Shown here piece after piece: positions 34,760-47,317 of a DNA stretch of 64,000 bases; within the stretch, counting starts at the first letter, position 1, and every line of letters begins with the position of its first letter. Below the pieces are notes generated by a model. That model saw nothing but the letters and a program-made list of their open reading frames with translations. It searched no databases and was not told the DNA's origin. The stretch is from Erodium maritimum (taxonomy: Eukaryota > Streptophyta > Magnoliopsida > Geraniales > Geraniaceae): positions 136,989,203 through 137,053,202 of the forward strand of contig OY997588.1 in NCBI GenBank assembly GCA_963921825.1, written 5' to 3'. A program made the position numbers and the translations under genes.

Positions 34760-36424
34760 TGTAAAGATCGGCTAAATTAAAAGAAGTAAAATATTAATTT
34801 TATCGACTTGAAACATCGAGGTTGGAAAAACGAATTGAAAATTGTAATTGTTTGCAAAAGAAAAAGGAAAGAAAAGAAAAATAAAAAAAGGAGAAAAAGG
34901 GATATGGGCTGGACCAGGTTGACCAGGTCGGTCAGAGACCGGGCCCAAAGCCAAGCCCAAACGCGGGCCAGCCCTTCTCATGTACGAGACGGCCCAAGCC
35001 CACCACGCAACCCTAACCATCCATCTCCCTCATGCAGCCGCACACTTCCCGAGAAGTACCAGATCCACTTTCTCTCTCCTCGCTCTCGCGTCTCTCTCTC
35101 TTCATCGAGCCTTCGCCGTCGTCTCTTTCGTGAACCAGTGCCGGAGCTCCGACCTCCTCCTTTCCCCACTTCTTCTTCTTCAGCTGCTCCCACCGGTGAC
35201 CACACATCACCGGAACCCAGAAGCCCCCTCCTTCTCCCTTCTCCTTCCTCACTGATTAGAAGCGAGCGCCGCCGCCCTATTCTTCTTCCCTGAACCCAAA
35301 CCACACCGTGTGCTAAATCTCACCGGTGAGCCTCGTCCCGATCTCGTCCCTTCTCCAAACCGCTTCCCTCGCCTTCATCCTTCTTCCCCGAGCTTGATTC
35401 GAGCGATTTTTGACCGGGGCCATCGACGACGAGCTCCGCCCTCGTCAGATCTGAAACGGGAGCGGAGTTACGTCGTGTTCCAGCCAGCGCCGCCGCAACC
35501 ACAAACTCGCCAAATCCCCGACGCCCTTCGCCGCCCTCGTCTCCCTCTTCACGAGCGTCCATGACGCCGTGGGCGGTGGTCGGAGCCACTCTGGGTCGCC
35601 GGAACCCTCTTCAGCTCAGATCGGGCCTGGGTAGGCTTTGGGCCAGATTGACCTTGGGCCAGGACAAGCGGATCGGGCCAGATCCAGACGGGTCGTTAGG
35701 CCAGGCCCAGAACTGAGGACTCGGGTCTGGACCGGGTCTGGACCGGGTCTGACTCGGGTCTGTGTCGGGTCTGGAGCCGGGTCAGTGTCAGGCCCGGGTC
35801 AGGGTTCTGGACCGGGTCTGGATCGGGTTCGGACTCGGATCCGGGTCGAACCGGTTTTAAAAAATTAATGATTTTTTTAAAATCATATTAATAAATTATT
35901 AAACTAAATTGTTTGACTTCAAATTGGATAATTAAAGTCATTTTGGTTAACTTAGAGGACTTTGGACCTTACCGGATCTGATTGGACCTTTTTAACTGTT
36001 AAAACCCAGACTTGGACTTCGCCCGAGAAGACCGGAGTTAGGCCCGGACGTCAGCAGCTAGGAGACGTAGTTGTTGTGATCTTCTTGAGGTAGGGAAAAG
36101 TACTAAACTCTTCTGATAATTTAAATAACACTGATAGCATGCCTATAAGATAATAATCGAAAAGGTCCTAGATTGCATATAGGATGTGATTCACTAGAAT
36201 AACCGTTTTTTCAATTATAATAGTAACCGGACGAGTCTTAGTAACATATAGGATGTGATTCACTAGTTTAAATCGTTTTCAATACTTGGGAAATTGTTGT
36301 GCTGGTAGAATGGTCGTGATGAGCCTCAGGATTGTTTGTGATTGCCTCACATGCCGTGCTTGCTTAGCATTTAGGTTAAGATAAGAGTCTAACTAAACTA
36401 GATAAATTGTGATGCTTGTGTTAT

Positions 36425-36518
36425 GAATTGTTGAATGAATGATTGAATGATCGATTGAATGAATGCTTGAATGAATGTCTGAATGAATGCTTGAATGAAT
36501 GCTTGAATGAATGTTTGA
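36425..36518. repeat. TGAATGAATGCT-type minisatellite
   Basis: Short tandem units of TGAATGAATGCT, GAATGATT and close variants, inside LTR-like copy 5. Confidence 0.9.
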
Positions 36519-36712
36519 GTGTAACTGATTGTGCCAAATGGTATGATCGGGTGAGTGATTGACCGATGGATCGTGGTTGGTAAGTATGTCGGTAAGTGTA
36601 ATCGTTTATATGACTTCTTCGTGACGTGTTGTGGTAAAATTGTGGATTGTTAAGTTTTGGTTGTTCTACGACTGATTAGTATGTTACGCTCTTGTGTGTG
36701 ATCTAAGAGGAC

Positions 36713-36990
36713 TTGTGGTCCGGTATGGTACCTACACCGAGGGGGTAAGCCGGTGTGGGGTAGTATCATAGCCGAGAGATTGTTTACTCTGCGGGGATGG
36801 TTACTGGTGATCCGGTATGGTACCTACACCGAGGGGGTAAGCCGGTGTGGGGTAGTATCATAGCCGAGCGATTGTTTATCCTCCGTGGATGGTTACTTGT
36901 GGTCCGGTATGGTACCTACACCGAGGGGGTAAGCCGGTGTGGGGTAGTATCATAGCCGAGAGATTGTTTACCCTGCGGGGATGGTTACTC
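36713..36990. repeat. Three-unit array, about 92-bp period
   Basis: Three near-identical units start near 36713, 36806 and 36897. Each contains CCGGTATGGTACCTACACCG, GGGGGTAAGCCGGTGTGGGG and CATAGCCGAGAGATTG. CACCG and CGGTG can pair within each unit. Part of the variable region of LTR-like copy 5. Confidence 0.92.
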
Positions 36991-37029
36991 GTTGTTTCAA
37001 GCGAGAGTTTGCGTCCTGCGGGAGCATTT

Positions 37030-37330
37030 CCGGGAGGTTATCCGGTTTCGCCCCGATGATCCATGGTCCTTTGGGGACATTTCCGGGAATCCTGATGATG
37101 TGTGTCTCTTCAGGGATGTTTCTGGTAGCCCCGACGTATGTGTCTCCTCTGGACCGAGGGGAAATCCGACATGACACAAGGACTAATTGATTATATTATT
37201 TTCACCCCGATGACTTATGTTCCTTTGGGGACGTTTCCGGGAGCCCCGATGTTCTATGTGTCCCGTGGGGATATTTTCGGGGGTCCCGATGTATGCGTAC
37301 CCTCTGGAGCGAGGGGCTTCCGTTATGTGG
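37030..37330. repeat. CCCCGATG...GGGGAC-type array
   Basis: Degenerate units of about 35-45 bp contain CCCCGATG, then CTTTGGGGAC or CAGGGATG, then TTTCCGGG. CCCC and GGGG ends pair within units. The copy at 62432-64000 has a single related motif on the other strand (CTTCGGGGCG...ATCGGGATTC at 62950-62985). Confidence 0.7.
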
Positions 37331-37900
37331 CTTTGGTCCGTGTGTGGACCGGAGTCTTTCAGTTTTGTTTATCTATCTTTTAATATTCGTGTATCCCGTT
37401 AGTTGTTCCCTTTGTTGATCAAACTATCTTGACCCGTGGGTCGTTTCGTTAGTTAATTCTATTCGTGGATAAACTTGTCTCCCGTTAATTTTCCTTTGAG
37501 TTACTATTTTGTTAAGCCTTGTACCTTTTATATTCTCATATTTGACGCAATGTGTTAACAATTCTAATTCTGACTTTTGTTTTCAAAGCGGGGGCTCTTT
37601 CTTTACTTTCTACTTTTTCCCTACTGAGCAAAAGCTCTCCCCTTTTATGTTTACTGTTGTTCACAGGTATTAGTACTGAGTGGGCCTAGAGGATGTCTTA
37701 GAGCTCGTTGAGGGTCCGGGATTGTTATGTTAGAGACGTACCTTCAACTTTGTTCAAATTATGTCTTATTTGTTAAATTTTAAATTTTTTTATGAGGATT
37801 ACTTGGAGTTTTACGTTCTAAAGTTTTATCTATTTATTGTTATTTATCTTTACTCTAACTCACGTCTTGAGTCCGGTCAAAACCGGATTTGGGGCGTGAC

Positions 37901-39170
37901 TTCTTGGATGGGGAATCTCGATTTTTTACTTCACATCCCATACGGAGAAAGAGAAAATCCGCCTAGGCGAGCCCTAATCATTCAAGCGAGCACCGCTGGT
38001 CTTGGACGACCTCTGACCCGGAATTAATCCAGCCATGTTTCCTTTCTTGAGGATCTAAATGTGGGTGGTAGTCTCCAACCTCCCACGAGATGGCCTCACG
38101 GTAGAAACAATCTTCTAGGTGGGATAGACACTAGGGGGCTTTGTGGACGTTTGTACTAACAAGGTTGGCATGGCATAGGGAGTTACTATGAGCGTCCGAT
38201 TCTGGAAGAACCTCATCACGCCCCTCCAACTTTGGCTCGTATAATGGTCGAGGGACACCACACGCCAACTTGTGTCCGACTCGAGTACGTTAGACTCCTT
38301 AACCTTTTCTTCTAACGTGGGTGTATAGGCCATCAAGGGACAGAGTATCGGCAGTGGGACCCTACAAACGCTCAAGTAATACAATGCTTCGACCTATCCC
38401 TCACGGCACCGGAGCAACCCAATACCAAGGAAGGGATCCGACCGGATTGTTCATAACCCAGCTCGGCCACATGGATGCATCGACAAAGATGCCAAAGAAG
38501 ATCGAGGCCTTCACCTTTGATCCCTCAATCCCGACTCTCCGTCCCACCAGGATTCACCCCATTGTCCCTCTCAACCCCAAGTTCCGTACAAAATCTTCTA
38601 CCCAAAGCGTCGGTATAAACATGGAATCGACAACTTATGTCCACTCTTTCCAACTCGTCCTCCTTTGGAGCTCGGTTCGTAGGACCAATCAAGGCGGCCT
38701 CGATACAGAACCCCATAACCAACCAAGGGATACTTTTGTTTGGCACGAGGAATTTGCATGCCTCGATGGACCCACTCATAGTTCCGCCTACCCTCCTACC
38801 CGCCAACCTCGGATTGGGACCATCAAATTCTACCTCTTAGACGCGAGAGTGACCGCTCCCCCCACATTCGGCCCAAAAGAAGAGGAGTCTGGACGCCCCA
38901 CCCCGACTTGGACATAACTTCTCTAGAAATCATTGAGGCGAGGTCTGCCAAGCAGCCTCGGCAAGGTCAACGAGCGGCCCCACCAGCAACGAGGTGTGTG
39001 TGGGGATGCACACCTCGCCCTGCCAAGGTCGGTGCAAGTCTGACAACATGGTTCCCCTATTTTCTAGTATTCTCCCTGGATGCCCGTTATCTCCTCAAGT
39101 GCCCCCGATATTTTACCACATACATTTTCAGGTCGAGTCAAGAAATTATCATCTCCGACGTCCACATGCA
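37901..39170. other. No gene recognised
   Basis: A 198-codon plus frame (38321-38917) is the longest open stretch but has no domain I recognise and no flanking gene structure. Overlapping antisense frames of similar length suggest chance. Probably old repeat DNA into which both the LTR-like unit and the copia element inserted. Confidence 0.45.
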
Positions 39171-39465
39171 TAGTCTTCCTAATAGATTTAGGTAAGAGAC
39201 TTGAGTAGGCAATTAGAGGAGATTTCCTATTAGGATTAGGAAACCTAATTCCTACCTTATTTTACCCATTGTCTTCTCCTATAAATATCATGTATTTGTA
39301 AACTCAAATCATTCATTCATTGTGAGAGCAATAAGAAGAGAGTAGTGAGACCGTGGACGTAGGCAAATTGCTGAACCACGTAAATCCTTGTGTTCTTGTG
39401 TGATTGCTTATTTTCCCTTGGTTTCTTCTTGCTTGAATATTGTTCCACGTTGTTATACCCCAACA
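39171..39465 (+). repeat. copia 5' LTR (5'-truncated)
   Basis: Matches 43544-43838 of the 3' LTR. It lacks the TGTTAGGG start. A TATA-like CCTATAAATATCATG stands near 39278-39292. It ends CCCAACA. Confidence 0.93.
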
Positions 39466-39467
39466 AC

Positions 39468-39481
39468 TGGTATCAGAGCCA
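39468..39481 (+). promoter_or_regulatory. copia primer-binding site
   Basis: TGGTATCAGAGCCA two bases after the 5' LTR, complementary to the 3' end of plant initiator tRNA-Met, as usual for copia elements. Confidence 0.93.
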
Positions 39482-39501
39482 AGTTCGTGGCAAGTGAGAG
39501 C

Positions 39502-42500
39502 AATGGCAGAAGATGGGAAAGTTCGAATCGACAAGTTCGATGGGAAAGATTTTGGATTCTGGAAGATGCAGATTGAGGATTATCTGTACCAGAAGAAGCT
39601 ACATGAACCGTTGTCAGAGACCAAACCAGAGAAGCTAAGTTCGGCCGATTGGCAGTTGCTAGATCAACAAGCACTTGGTGCGGTGAGGTTGACATTGACA
39701 AGGAACGTTGCCTACAACGTAATGAAGGAAACAACTACCTACGGACTAATAAAGGCGCTATCAAATATGTACGAAAAGCCGTCTGCATCAAACAAGGTAT
39801 ATTTGATTCGTCTATTAGTTAATACGAAGATGAGGGAAGGTGATAATGTTACCGATCATGTTAACGAATTTAATACGATACTATCCAGATTAGTGTCAGT
39901 GGATATTAAATTCGATGATGAGGTACAAGCCCTATTATTGCTGTCTTCGTTACCTGACAGCTGGTCAGGAACCGTCATAGCAGTTAGTAGTTCGTCTGGA
40001 TCTACTAAACTATCGTTCGAGGGGATAAGAGACTTGATTCTCGGGGAAGATATTCGTAGAAGGAATTCTGAAGAATCGTCAGGCTCCGTGTTGAACGTGG
40101 ACGGAAGAGGTAGGAACTTTGAAATGGGGAAGAACAAAGGGCGAGGCAGATCGAAGTCCAGAAGGAGAGGACAATCTAAGAGCAAAGCAGACGTGACTTG
40201 CTATAATTGTCAACAAACTGGCCACTTCAAGAGTCAATGCCCGAACCCAAAGAAGGAAAGAAAAGAGAACAACTCGGTGAATGCGACAGAGGAATTTGAA
40301 GATGATGCTTTGATCTGTTGTGTAGAAAGCCCGGTTGAGTCATGGATCATGGATTCAGGTGCTTCTTTCCATACTACCCATTATAAAAATATGCTGGTGA
40401 ATTTTAGACCTATAAAAGGTATAGTTCATCTAGCCAATGATGAGACGGAAGAAATTGCGGGCATAGGAGATGTGAATCTCAAAACTCCCATGGGTACAAT
40501 TTGGACGTTAAAAGATGTAAGGTATATCCCTACCATAAGGAGAATGTTGATCTCTGTAAGTCATCTGGACAGTTTGGGATACGGTATAACCTTTAAAGAC
40601 GGCCAATGGAAGGTATCAAAAGGGAATTTGATAATTGCTCGAGGATGGAAGAGGGGAACTTTGTACATGGCGGAGATGCCAGTGGAAGAGGTTAATGCAG
40701 TTACTGATGGGCCTGATCCTTCAACTTTATGGCACCAACGACTTGGGCATATGAGTGAGAAAGGAATGAAGATGTTAGCTTCAAAGGGGAAGATTCCAGA
40801 ACTGAAGAATGTGAAGGTTAGTTTTTGCGAACCATGTGTGTTCGGGAAGCAGAAACGAGTTAGCTTTGCAAAGTCAGGGAAACCTCCTAAGGCAAAGAAG
40901 CTGGAAATGGTGCATTCGGACGTGTATGGACCTACAAAAGTTCCATCCATTGGAGGATCTCGCTATTATGTCACCTTCATTGATGATTCCACAAGAAAGG
41001 TATGGGTTTACTTTCTAAAGCACAAAGATGAAGTTTTTAATACCTTTAAGAAGTGGAAAGCTGCTGTTGAGAATGAAGCTGACTTAAAAGTGAAGTGTTT
41101 AAAGTCTGACAATGGTGGTGAGTATAGTAGTGATGAGTTTATTGATTATTGTGTTGAGCATGGTATAAGGATGCTAAAGACTGAGCCTGAGACGCCCCAG
41201 CATAATGGTGTTGCTGAGAGGATGAACAGAACGCTGAACGAGAGGGCGAAGAGTATGAGGATTCAAGCAGGATTGCCTAAAATGTTTTAGGCAGACGCAG
41301 TGAGCACAACAGTATACCTCATCAATCGTGGACCCTCAGTTCCTTTGGGATTCAAGATTCCTGAAGAAGAATGGCGTGGAAAAGAGGTAAATCTTCAACA
41401 TTTGCGAGTTTTTGGTTGTGTTTCTTATGTGAGAGTAAAGGATTCCGATAGAGACAAGCTTGATCCAAAAGCAAAGAAGTGTGCATTCATTGGCTATGGA
41501 TCTGATGACATGGGGTATAGATTCTGGGATGAGTCAAAGATGAAAGTCATCAGAAGTAGAGATGTCACATTCTATGAAAGCGCTATGTACAAGGATAGCT
41601 TGAGTGTGGAGCAAGATATCACTAAAGAACCCCGAAGGCAAGGAAGAAGCAATGTTGGAAGATATTACAATAGAAGATGTTACAGGCAGTAGTGAGAGTC
41701 AACTACAAGAAAATAATGAGGAGATACTACCGGCTACCCCAGTAACTGAAGTGAGGAGATCGAGCAGACTTTCAAGACCTCCAGAACGGTTCTCTCCATC
41801 ACTACATTATCTGTTGTTGATTGAGAATGGAGAGCCTCAGTGTTATACTAAGGCAGTTCAAATGGATGATTCGATTAAGTGGGAGTCAGCCATGGATGAA
41901 GAGATGAAATCTCTTGAAAAGAATGAGACTTGGTCATTGACTAAGTTACCAGCTGGGAAAAAGGCTCTACAAAATAAATGGGTGTTCAGGGTCAAGGAAG
42001 AACATGATGGTAGCAAGAGGTACAAGGCAAGGTTAGTAGTCAAAGGCTTTCAACAGAAGAAGGGGATTGACTACAACGAGATATTATCTCCAGTAGTCAA
42101 GATGACTACTATCAGGCTTGTGTTAGGTATCGTGGCTGCAGAGGATCTTCATCTAGAGCAACTAGATGTGAAGACCGCGTTCTTACATGGTGATCTTGAC
42201 GAAGATATTTATATAGTACAGCCAGAGGGTTTCCAGAGAGCTGGGAGTGAAGACCTAGTTTGCAAATTGCAGAAAAGTTTGTATGGTCTGAAACAAGCAC
42301 CAAGACAGTGGTACTTGAAGTATGACGATTTTATGATGAGGAGTGGATACTCAAGATGTGTCATGGATCATTGTTGCTATGTCAAGCATTTCAATGGATC
42401 CTACATCATATTATTGTTATACGTTGATAACATGTTGATTGCAGGATCCAACATGGTAGAAATCAACAAGTTGAAGAGACAGATGTCTTAAGAGTTTGAG

Positions 42501-43382
42501 ATGAAGGACTTAGGCGCAGCAAAGCAAATACTCGGAATGAGCATCAGTAGGGATCGATCTGATGGAAGTTTAAAGCTATCTCAAGAGAAGTATATTGAGA
42601 AGATCTTGAACAAGTTCAATCTCCAAGATGCTAAGACAAGAAGTACGCCATTGGGAGGTCACTTCAAACTCACTCGAGAACAGTCACCTAAGACGGATAA
42701 ACACAAGGAAGAAATGGCTAAAGTCCTGTACGCATCAACAGTGGGCAGTTTGATGTACGCAATGGTTTGCACAAGGCCAAACATTGCACATGCAGTGGGA
42801 GTTGTTAGTAGATTCATGTCTAATCCTGGGAGAGAGCATTGGGAAGCAGTCAAGTGGTTGTTTCGCTACTTGAAAGACACTTCAAGGGTTGCACTACATT
42901 TCAAGAAGAAGGATGTAATCTTAGAAGAGTTTTCTGATGCAGACTTAGGTGGATGTTTGGACACAAGGAAGAGCACTACAGGGTACGTCTTTACCTTGGG
43001 TGACACAACAGTTAGTTGGATGTCTCAACTGCAGAAGAGTGTTGTTCTTTCAACCACTGAAGCTGAGTACATGGCTATTTCAGAAGCTGGAAAGGAAATG
43101 GTATGGTTGAAGAATTTCTTGGAGGAATTAGGGAAGAAACAGGCAGACAGTCCTTTGTATAGCGACAGTCAGAGTGCCATTCATCTCGCCAAGAATCCTG
43201 TGTTTCATGCTAGGACGAAGCATATCTAGTTAAGATATCATTTCATTAGAGGATTAATGAATGATGGTACTTTGTCCTTGAAGAAAATCCTTGGGTCAAA
43301 GAATCATGCAGATATGTTGACCAAGGTTGTTACAACGGAGAAGCTGAAGTTATGCATAACTTCAGCTGGCCTTCATGGTTAG
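39502..43382 (+). pseudogene. copia gag-pol polyprotein with stops and a frameshift
   Basis: ATG at 39502 (MAEDGKVRIDKFDG) opens gag (UBN2-type), then a CCHC knuckle CYNCQQTGHFKSQC (about 40198-40240), protease DSGASFH, integrase zinc site (HQRLGH ... CEPC) and catalytic D, D, E (VHSDVYG, SDNGGEY, HNGVAERMNR), RT (KARLVVKGFQQ, LDVKTAFLHG) and RNase H (SDADLGG, TEAEYMA, YSDSQSA). Breaks seen are TAG at 41288-41290, a frame change near 41628-41634 beside a run of four C, TAA at 42489-42491 and TAG at 43227-43229. In addition the RT active-site motif reads YVDN instead of YVDD (codon 42429-42431). The element cannot make an active polyprotein. Confidence 0.95.
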
Positions 43383-43486
43383 TTGAAGGAAGATGTCTCA
43401 CTACCTCAGAAGCTTATTGATGGTGCATTGGGGTGTTATTGGAGTTACATGAGTAGGAGTGAAGTGAAGACATTCATGGACAGTCT

Positions 43487-43499
43487 CCAAATGGGAGAT
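43487..43499 (+). promoter_or_regulatory. copia polypurine tract
   Basis: Purine-rich AAATGGGAGA directly before the 3' LTR start TGTTAGGG at 43500. Confidence 0.8.
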
Positions 43500-43838
43500 T
43501 GTTAGGGTTGTGTGGAGACTTCCTATTTTATTTAGGAAATGTCTAGTCTTCCTAATAGATTTAGGTAAGAGACTTGAGTAGGCAATTAGAAGAGATTTCC
43601 TATTAGGATTAGGAAACCTAATTCCTACCTTATTTTACTCATTGTCTTCTCCTATAAATATCATGTACTTGTAAACCCAAATCATTCATTCATTGTGAGA
43701 GCAATAAGAAGAGAGTAGTGAGACCGTGGACGTAGGCAAATTGCCGAACCACGTAAATCCTTGTGTTCTTGTGTGATTGTTTATTTTCCCTTGGTTTCTC
43801 TTTGCTTGAATATTGTTCCACGTTGTTATACCTCAACA
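43500..43838 (+). repeat. copia 3' LTR (339 bp, complete)
   Basis: Begins TGTTAGGG and ends CTCAACA. It is the full-length reference for the truncated 5' LTR. Confidence 0.93.
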
Positions 43839-44989
43839 CTACTTTCCCTAATTCAACTGGACATTTTGTAATAACATTAGCGTTTGATACCTACGGATTC
43901 GAACTATGTCTCGTCCTTTCTTATTTTATCATTTCATTATTTTCCGTTGTTTGACTAATGCTTGAAAAACAATATATATTTAAACATGCACGTATAATTT
44001 GTGTTATTTCAAATCACCGGGTTATCTCCTTTCCTTTCTCTTTAGTGCTTATTAATCTAAATCGCCAATTCATTTATGCCTAATAGAATATGCAAATCGC
44101 TATACTATTTCTAGTCAACATAAAACAATATAACTTTGATTTGAGGACACATGTCGCAAAGTATTGAGTATAAATCGCTGCCGATTTTTGAGCTCCTCCC
44201 AACAGGTGCTCCTTCGTTTGTAATCGTCAACGACTTCAAGTTGTTGAAACCGTAGGACGCATCCAAGACTATTTCTGGTCGAGTTTCATCGACAAAATCG
44301 TTCATAAATGATGCAGTGAATTGATGATGTGTACTAATCTCGCTATTCACTGATCTTTATTTTTATTTTTATTTTAAAGCTATTCACTGATCTTCGGAAA
44401 TTAAACTAATCAAGAAAAATATGTAAGACTAAAATAATAACGAGGGAATGACTTAAGAAAAAGACGCAAAGCGTGAGAGGTGGGGTATCACGGTGTGGTG
44501 AAGCGCACGTTATAAAGTTGCGGATGGAAGGAGGGAGGAGCAGTCTACAGGCGTGCCCACGCTAGACTCACTGCTCCCCCACACCTGTAGGGCCCACCGA
44601 CGCCTATGGGTTTCCTTTTTGGGTCTTGATGGCGTGTCGTCGATCTCACTCTTGTAAACAATAATGTAAACCCAAAGAGAACACGTGTCGGAACACTAGT
44701 TGACCTGATAAAAAAAACAATACTAGCGGAAGTGGCGGGGCATGCCATGGCTTTTACCAGCCTAATTTCTATCCTCACCGCCGTTGACAATACTTCTTTT
44801 CCCTTTCTTCTCCTTTTTCAAAGTAAACCTAAACTTTTGAGGCCACGGAACACCCCAATCCGGTATAAAACCATTTCAAAAGTTCTCTTATTGTCGTTAC
44901 AATTCTTCCATTAAGACATGGTCGTTGCAAATTATATGGAAAATTATCATTTATTAACAAATTTTATAATATCACGCACTTTCATAATT
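43839..44989. other. No gene recognised
   Basis: AT-rich apart from a GC-rich patch at 44460-44700 with no conserved frame. Confidence 0.55.
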
Positions 44990-45004
44990 AACTTGTACAA
45001 CTAA

Positions 45005-47302
45005 TTAATTAAATATGTTTTAATTAAAAGACAAAAAACTCTCTCGCGTCTCGAGAGCAAATCTTAGCTCTAGCCTCCGTGACTATAGTGTTCCCTAGTC
45101 TTATTTCTATCGCTGACACTTCACTGACGTTGTTGCTGCAACCACTGTCGGCTCTATCATGTCTTCTCTACTACAGCTTTCTCCCTCGAAGACTCTGCTC
45201 TCTCCTCCTGATACGACTACGCCTTTAAAGGCCTGACGTAGGAGAAAGCCGAAGCAAACCCTAACTGGGCTTCCCTCTGCGCCTCATTCTTTTTCGACGG
45301 ATCCACCACTACTCCCGCTCTCTGTAGCCTTGGTGTCATTCACAATGGGTGTCTTCACACTGTTCCCTACTGGGAAACCGCGTAGAGGATGACCGGTGAG
45401 GGCTAAGTTCATTGCTTTGTCCGCAAGCAACCCCCATTTGGCTCTCCCTCTGCCGCCTCTGGTCGTATTCTCTCTTGGTCCTCCTGTTTCTCGTGTTCAT
45501 GTTGCCCGTATTGAGGTCGGGCCTCCTCTCATTCCCCCACTACAACGGGACCCTACGTGTGGGAAAGCTCCGGTTGGCCCTTCGCCTCCGAACCCTAGGC
45601 CTAATAGCCTTATGTTTCCTTTGAAGGTTGTCCCCTCTCTCGGTGAGGTCCTGATACTCTCTAGGGAAACGCTTCGATGGTGGATAACGAAATGGGGGGA
45701 GCTGCTCGAAGGGACCACATCCCCCAAATGCAGCGAAGATCCCTCTCATCTCGGGTCTGCTTACCACGCCTCCATGTATGGTCTGTCGTCGTCGGGTGCT
45801 CATACCTCGCAGGCCAGCTCTACTTCGGGGACATTAGCACCGTCGGAATCCCTCAAGTTCGGCCTTGCTAGCCTTCAGGACGACATCTCGTCTTGCTCGT
45901 TGTATGAGGAGGAGGAGTTGGAGATCATCGTGATGTACTCCACGGTGGATCCCTCGGTTATCGCCTGCTAGTAATTTATGATAATGGGTAAGCTCTGGTC
46001 CTCTAAACCGCCCCGGAATTAGTGCTACTTCGGATCATCACCAAGGCGTGGGGCAGAGTTGCAAAGAGCCTAGTGATCAAGGACATTGGTCCTGGGATCT
46101 TCGTGTTCTACTTCAAATTTACGGAGGATCGTGCATGGGTCCGGGGAAACGAGTCAAGGTGTTTTAATAGACGTCCACTCCTCCTTGGGGACTTGGATCT
46201 GATGGCTAGGGAGCCTCCTTCTCTTGGCTGGATCCAGTTATGGGTTCACGCCCACGACCTTCCTCCGTTAATGCGGACTCGAACGATGGGGGAGACCATT
46301 GGAGCGGCGCTCGGGATGTGTGTTAAGGTCCCATGTGATCAATGTGGTAACTGCTGGGGAGGAACAGTGAAGGTCCGGTTCTGGCGCCTAGTCGAGCGTC
46401 CCATGCACCAACAAATGTTGTTGAGGTTCAAGGAATTTCCGGACCCGGTTCGGGTCTCACTCACATACAGCAAGTTGCCCTCCTTCTGCTACACTTGTGG
46501 AATAATTGTCCATATTGTCCACGAGTGCGACCGGGAAATCGTGAACGGGCCGACGTTCGACTCCTCTATCTTGGAGTTTCAAAGGGATTGGGGCACCAAG
46601 TCGTACGCGACTGACTGGAGTACCCAGGGGTCTCGGTTGAAGACCGGGAATGTGTCCATAGGTACTGTACCTAAGGGCACCTTGCCTCGGGGTAGGAGCT
46701 CAATAGTATCTGTGGGCATTGTACCTAAGTGTTCAGGGGCTCGTGGCATTAGCCAAGTCGGGGCGGTAGACCCCGGTTGGTGCAATTGGAGGACCGATCA
46801 GCTCTTTAGGAGCAAGAAAACCAAAGCTTCAGGCTCACTTGGGTACATAGATAGACCTGGACTGAGAACCGAAACTGGGGCTGGAACTAGAGTTGGGTCT
46901 AGAGTTGCAGCTGGTAGCGACAGAATAAAGAGGGGTTCAGCTGGTTAACCCCGGAATGATCAGGCGATGGCTGGTAAGCAGCATCGCCAAGAGGAATGTT
47001 AGGTCCTCAGGCTTCAGGGACTGGCTCTAGAAAGGGGTCCCTGGTTCAAGCCTTGCCTCCTACTACTCATGCAGTCCATGCTAGGAGTTTTAAGCAGGAC
47101 TTCTAGTTTCGCTTTCTTACCCCCCATCTTTCTTTCCTACCTATGTGGCGTATTAATACCGTCTGTAACGGTTCTAGTTTTTTTTTTAAATATGAATGAT
47201 ATGTTCGATGCTTGTTCTTGCTTTGGTGGACATGAATTCTCATGTCGCGCATCTATGTATTTGAGTTTCTGAATTAATAATATTGCAACTTTCAGTCAAA
47301 AA
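45005..47302 (+). mobile_element. LINE-type retroposon with ORF1 only
   Basis: Bounded by an approximate target duplication: AACTTGTACAACTAA at 44990-45004 and AACTTGTAGAACTAA at 47303-47317, one mismatch. The 3' end is TTAATAATATTGCAACTTTC followed by an A run. ORF1 is followed directly by the 3' tail, with no space for endonuclease and reverse transcriptase. So it is a non-autonomous LINE derivative of 2.3 kb. Confidence 0.8.
45396..46948 (+). pseudogene. LINE ORF1 (DUF4283 and CCHC knuckle), broken
   Basis: Two open parts: 45396-45971 (Pro/Ser-rich N-terminal part ending DPSVIAC) and 46022-46948. The second encodes a DUF4283-like region (AKSLVIKDIGPGIFVFYF, GWIQLWVHAHDLPPLMRT, IGAALG) and a zinc knuckle FCYTCGIIVHIVHEC, which fits CX2CX4HX4C, then a basic Gly/Ser tail ending at 46948. 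A stop separates the parts near 45970. This architecture is the nucleic-acid-binding ORF1 of plant L1-type LINEs. Not expected to be functional. Confidence 0.82.
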
Positions 47303-47317
47303 AACTTGTAGAACTAA

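Larger units (their letters stand above)
34760..37900 (-). mobile_element. LTR-like family copy 5 (3.1 kb)
   Basis: On the minus strand it starts GTCACGCCCC at 37900 and ends GATCTTTACA at 34760, matching both family termini. The hairpin GAGC-AAAA-GCTC is at 37626-37637. The box GTAGGGAAAAGTA is near 36091-36103. Tandem arrays occupy 36713-36990 and 37030-37330, and a GGGTCTGGACC-rich stretch lies at 35690-35850. The GC-rich part at 34900-35600 yields overlapping Ser/Pro/Arg frames on both strands that are not genes. A matching 5-bp target duplication is not visible (CCTTG left, TTCTT right), so one border may have been altered. Confidence 0.75.
39171..43838 (+). mobile_element. Ty1/copia LTR retrotransposon (decayed)
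   Basis: It has a 5' LTR 39171-39465, a primer-binding site, one gag-pol frame with copia domain order (gag, protease, integrase, RT, RNase H), a purine-rich tract and a 3' LTR 43500-43838. The LTRs differ at about nine of 295 shared positions, all transitions, which suggests a fairly recent insertion. The first 44 nt of the 5' LTR are missing, so no target duplication can be checked. Confidence 0.95.

Noticed and set aside
38321-38917. 198-codon plus frame as a gene
   Set aside because: No recognisable domain, an overlapping antisense frame, no splice context, and surrounded by repeats.
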